This document shows, in pieces, positions 62,371 to 64,000 of a stretch of 64,000 nucleotides of DNA; the first letter of the stretch is position 1; every line of letters begins with the position of its first letter. The position numbers and the translations under genes were made by a program. The stretch comes from Jiangella muralis (lineage in GTDB: Bacteria; Actinomycetota; Actinomycetes; Jiangellales; Jiangellaceae). The stretch spans positions 1 to 64,000 of the forward strand of contig NZ_LFXL01000038.1 of the NCBI RefSeq assembly GCF_001270745.1, given 5' to 3'. The notes beneath the pieces were generated by a model. The model searched no databases. It was given only the letters and a program-made list of their open reading frames with translations, and was not told where the DNA came from.

Positions 62371-62448
62371 CCAACGATCAGAAGCCCGCCGCGTCGGGAG
62401 GGAGTTTCCCTCGCTCCAGCGGGCCGAACTCCCACCCGACGACCCGTC

Positions 62449-62490
62449 AAGGTCGAGTTGCTACCGCCAGAGCAGTAGTAACTCGACCTT
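62449..62490 (-). terminator. Hairpin after the winged-helix regulator gene
   Basis: AAGGTCGAGTTGCTAC (62449-62464) and GTAGTAACTCGACCTT (62475-62490) pair at 15 of 16 positions around a 10-nt loop. It lies 20 nt beyond the stop of the minus-strand gene ending at 62511 and is the likely terminator. Confidence 0.65.
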
Positions 62491-62510
62491 CACACCGCTG
62501 GGCCGGAACC

Positions 62511-63077
62511 TCAGTCGTCGCCGGGGGCGGGGTCGGGCAGGGCCGGGTGCTCCGTCGGGTACAGGCCGGCGACGAAGCCGAAGACGGTGTCGCCGGACCG
62601 TTCCAGCGTGCTGAACTCGCGGACCAGCTCGAGGACCTTCTCCCAGAACTCCATCCCCCGCTCGCGCGGGATCCGGGCGTGCCGGTGGATGCTCATCATC
62701 ACGTCCGCCTCGTACGCGGCCCGCGCCTCGGCGGCCGCGACGGAGAGGTCGTTCTCCCAGATGACGGGGTGGTCGATCCTGCCGATGCGGAACAGCCGGG
62801 CGGTGCGGCCGTAGTAGCGCTCGTCGATGGCCCGTACCCGCCGGGTCCGGACGACGCGCAGCATGCCGGCGTCGACCAGGACGCCGACGTGGTGGGCGAC
62901 GGTCGACTTGGGCCGCCCGACGGCGGCGGCCAGCTCGGTGACCGTCGCGGCACGCTCGAGGACGAGATCGAGAATGGTCGATCGCAGCGGGTCGGACATC
63001 GCGCGCAGCTGCGCCGGCGCCGTGACGACGGCCTGGTCGTCCAGGTCGTAGTCGGGCATCGCGCGATCGATCGACAT
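62511..63077 (-). CDS. ArsR-like winged-helix regulator with C-terminal effector domain
   Basis: Regulator, 188 aa. LRAMSDPLRSTILDLVLERAATVTELAAAVGRPKSTVAHHVGVLVDAGMLRVV is an ArsR-type helix-turn-helix, and the wing is RTRRVRAIDERYY. The C-terminal ~90 residues (EARAAYEADVMMSIHRHARIPRERGMEFWEKVLELVREF) form a helical domain typical of regulators linked to small-molecule sensing. Divergent from an alpha/beta hydrolase gene, which it probably represses. ATG 63077 is the first start; ATG at residue 7 is possible. Confidence 0.85.
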   Translation of the reverse strand: MSIDRAMPDYDLDDQAVVTAPAQLRAMSDPLRSTILDLVLERAATVTELAAAVGRPKSTVAHHVGVLVDAGMLRVVRTRRVRAIDERYYGRTARLFRIGRIDHPVIWENDLSVAAAEARAAYEADVMMSIHRHARIPRERGMEFWEKVLELVREFSTLERSGDTVFGFVAGLYPTEHPALPDPAPGDD

Positions 63078-63141
63078 TTCCGGTCCGTTCCACTAGGTTG
63101 GATTTATCCGTAGATCTGGATCATAACCCGAGAGGCGAACC

Positions 63142-63846
63142 ATGCACATCGTTCTGATCCCCGGCCTCTGGCTGGACGGGTCGTCGTGGGACCGGGTGAT
63201 CCCCGTCCTCGAGCGGGCCGGCCACACGACGCATCCGCTCACGCTGCCCGGCCTGGAGTCCCGCGACGCCGACCGGTCCGCCGTCACGCTGCGGGACCAC
63301 GTCGACGCGATCGTGGCGGCGGTCGACGCGGTGCCGGAGGACGAGGGCGAGGTGCTGGTCGTCGGGCACTCGCTCGGCTCGGGGCTGGCCTACCTCGCCG
63401 CCGACGCGCGGCCGGGCCGCGTCGCCCGTACCGTCTACATCGGCGGGTTCCCGGCGAGGGACGGCGAGCCGCTCGGCGGGTTCGCGGCCGAGAACGGCGA
63501 GATCCCGCTGCCCAGCTGGGAGGACATCGGCGAGGACGACCTGAAGGACCTCGACGACGCCGCCCGCGCCGACTTCCGTGCCCGCGCCGTCCCGTCGCCC
63601 GAACGGGTCACCACCGACCCGGTCCGGCTCACCGACGAGCGCCGCCACGACGTCCCGGTCACCGTCATCTGCCCGGAGTTCTCCGCGGCCCAGCTGCGCG
63701 CCTGGATCGACGGTGGCGAACCGTCCGTCCAGGAGTTCACCCGGCTGCGCGACGTCGAGTACGTCGACCTGCCGACCGGGCACTGGCCGCAGTTCAGCCG
63801 TCCCGACGACCTCGGCCGCGCGATCAACGAGGCGGCGGCCGAGTGA
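63142..63846 (+). CDS. Alpha/beta hydrolase
   Basis: Small alpha/beta hydrolase, 234 aa, of the RsbQ/salicylate-esterase-like group: MHIVLIPGLWLDGSSWDRVIPVL at the start, nucleophile Ser77 in VVGHSLGSGLAY and the histidine in PTGHWPQFSRP. GAGAGG precedes ATG 63142. The 64-bp gap to the divergent regulator contains GGTTGGAT facing ATCATAACC, a possible operator. Its stop overlaps the next start (GTGA). Confidence 0.88.
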   Translation: MHIVLIPGLWLDGSSWDRVIPVLERAGHTTHPLTLPGLESRDADRSAVTLRDHVDAIVAAVDAVPEDEGEVLVVGHSLGSGLAYLAADARPGRVARTVYIGGFPARDGEPLGGFAAENGEIPLPSWEDIGEDDLKDLDDAARADFRARAVPSPERVTTDPVRLTDERRHDVPVTVICPEFSAAQLRAWIDGGEPSVQEFTRLRDVEYVDLPTGHWPQFSRPDDLGRAINEAAAE

Positions 63847-64000
63847 GCGACGTCGACGAGCACGGCCGTCCCGAGCCCTCGGTCGACGGCGACGAGCTGC
63901 GCACGCTGACCGGGTTCCTCGACTACCAGCGCGCCACGCTGGCGTGGAAGTGCCGCGGCCTCGACGCCGCCGGCCTGAACACCACCGTCGGCGCGTCGAC
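63843..64000 (+). CDS. DinB/DUF664 family protein (N-terminal fragment, runs off the window)
   Basis: Starts at GTG 63843 by GTGA overlap with the hydrolase stop and is open to the window end (about 52 residues). LRTLTGFLDYQRATLAWKCRGLDAAGLNTTVGAST matches the start of DUF664/mini-circle DinB proteins, which bind a metal with three histidines in a four-helix bundle. The histidines and the end lie outside the window. Confidence 0.75.
   Translation, partial: MSDVDEHGRPEPSVDGDELRTLTGFLDYQRATLAWKCRGLDAAGLNTTVGAS

Overview
High-GC actinobacterial chromosome (about 72% G+C by eye), with many GTG starts, ATGA/GTGA stop-start overlaps, lipoprotein-type solute-binding proteins and ABC sugar importers that lack their own ATPase. 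Gene style and dispersed hairpins would fit Jiangellales or related soil actinomycetes; that placement is an inference. No rRNA, tRNA, phage, transposase or CRISPR was seen. The window is a series of catabolic and transport operons, each with its own regulator.

(1) 1-10347: a + strand operon with a sugar-type ABC importer (SBP and two permeases), then six CoA-thioester enzymes (crotonase, CaiB-type CoA-transferase, MaoC hydratase, acyl-CoA dehydrogenase, SDR, YdiF-type CoA-transferase) and a LacI regulator. Two tandem LacI-type palindromes lie over the promoter. I do not recognise this pathway and it is the best candidate for an undescribed system.
(2) 10436-24732: NDH-2, G6P dehydrogenase and an MFS exporter (+) converge on a six-gene minus operon: LAL (MalT-like) regulator, cydA, cydB, GH15 glycosidase, a second NDH-2 and a GMC oxidoreductase with a cysteine cluster. 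A 14-bp inverted repeat separates the two.
(3) 24809-29121: three small membrane proteins (two DUF4239-like, one DUF7144-like), a 0.9-kb non-coding island of nested hairpin repeats, and a secreted parallel beta-helix lipoprotein.
(4) 29177-34726: CitA/DcuS-type two-component system divergent from a tctCBA tripartite tricarboxylate transporter.
(5) 34727-38873: hairpin-rich spacer, then VOC protein - DGPF/YciI protein - ECF42-type sigma factor, and two alpha/beta hydrolases.
(6) 38887-51093: alpha-galactoside locus: ROK regulator - cytoplasmic GH97 - SBP - two permeases - GH36 on the minus strand, a divergent AraC regulator, and a secreted GH97 with two CBM-like modules.
(7) 51333-55138: metal-chelate ABC importer (permease, SBP, ATPase) with a gutted methyltransferase and an intact one.
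(8) 55139-64000: orphan SdhA-like flavoprotein/LysR pair, PPOX protein, ArsR-AHSA1-hydrolase operon, argG with an ARG-box-like site, a frameshifted pseudogene, an ArsR-like regulator/hydrolase pair and a truncated DinB/DUF664 gene.

Three themes recur. Several regulators and enzymes appear to be read from leaderless transcripts (TAnnnT or CATACT -10 box 6-7 nt before the start codon). Importers lack an ATPase and presumably share an MsiK-type one. The non-coding spacers are built from a few dispersed hairpin families, one of which keeps its stem through paired base changes.
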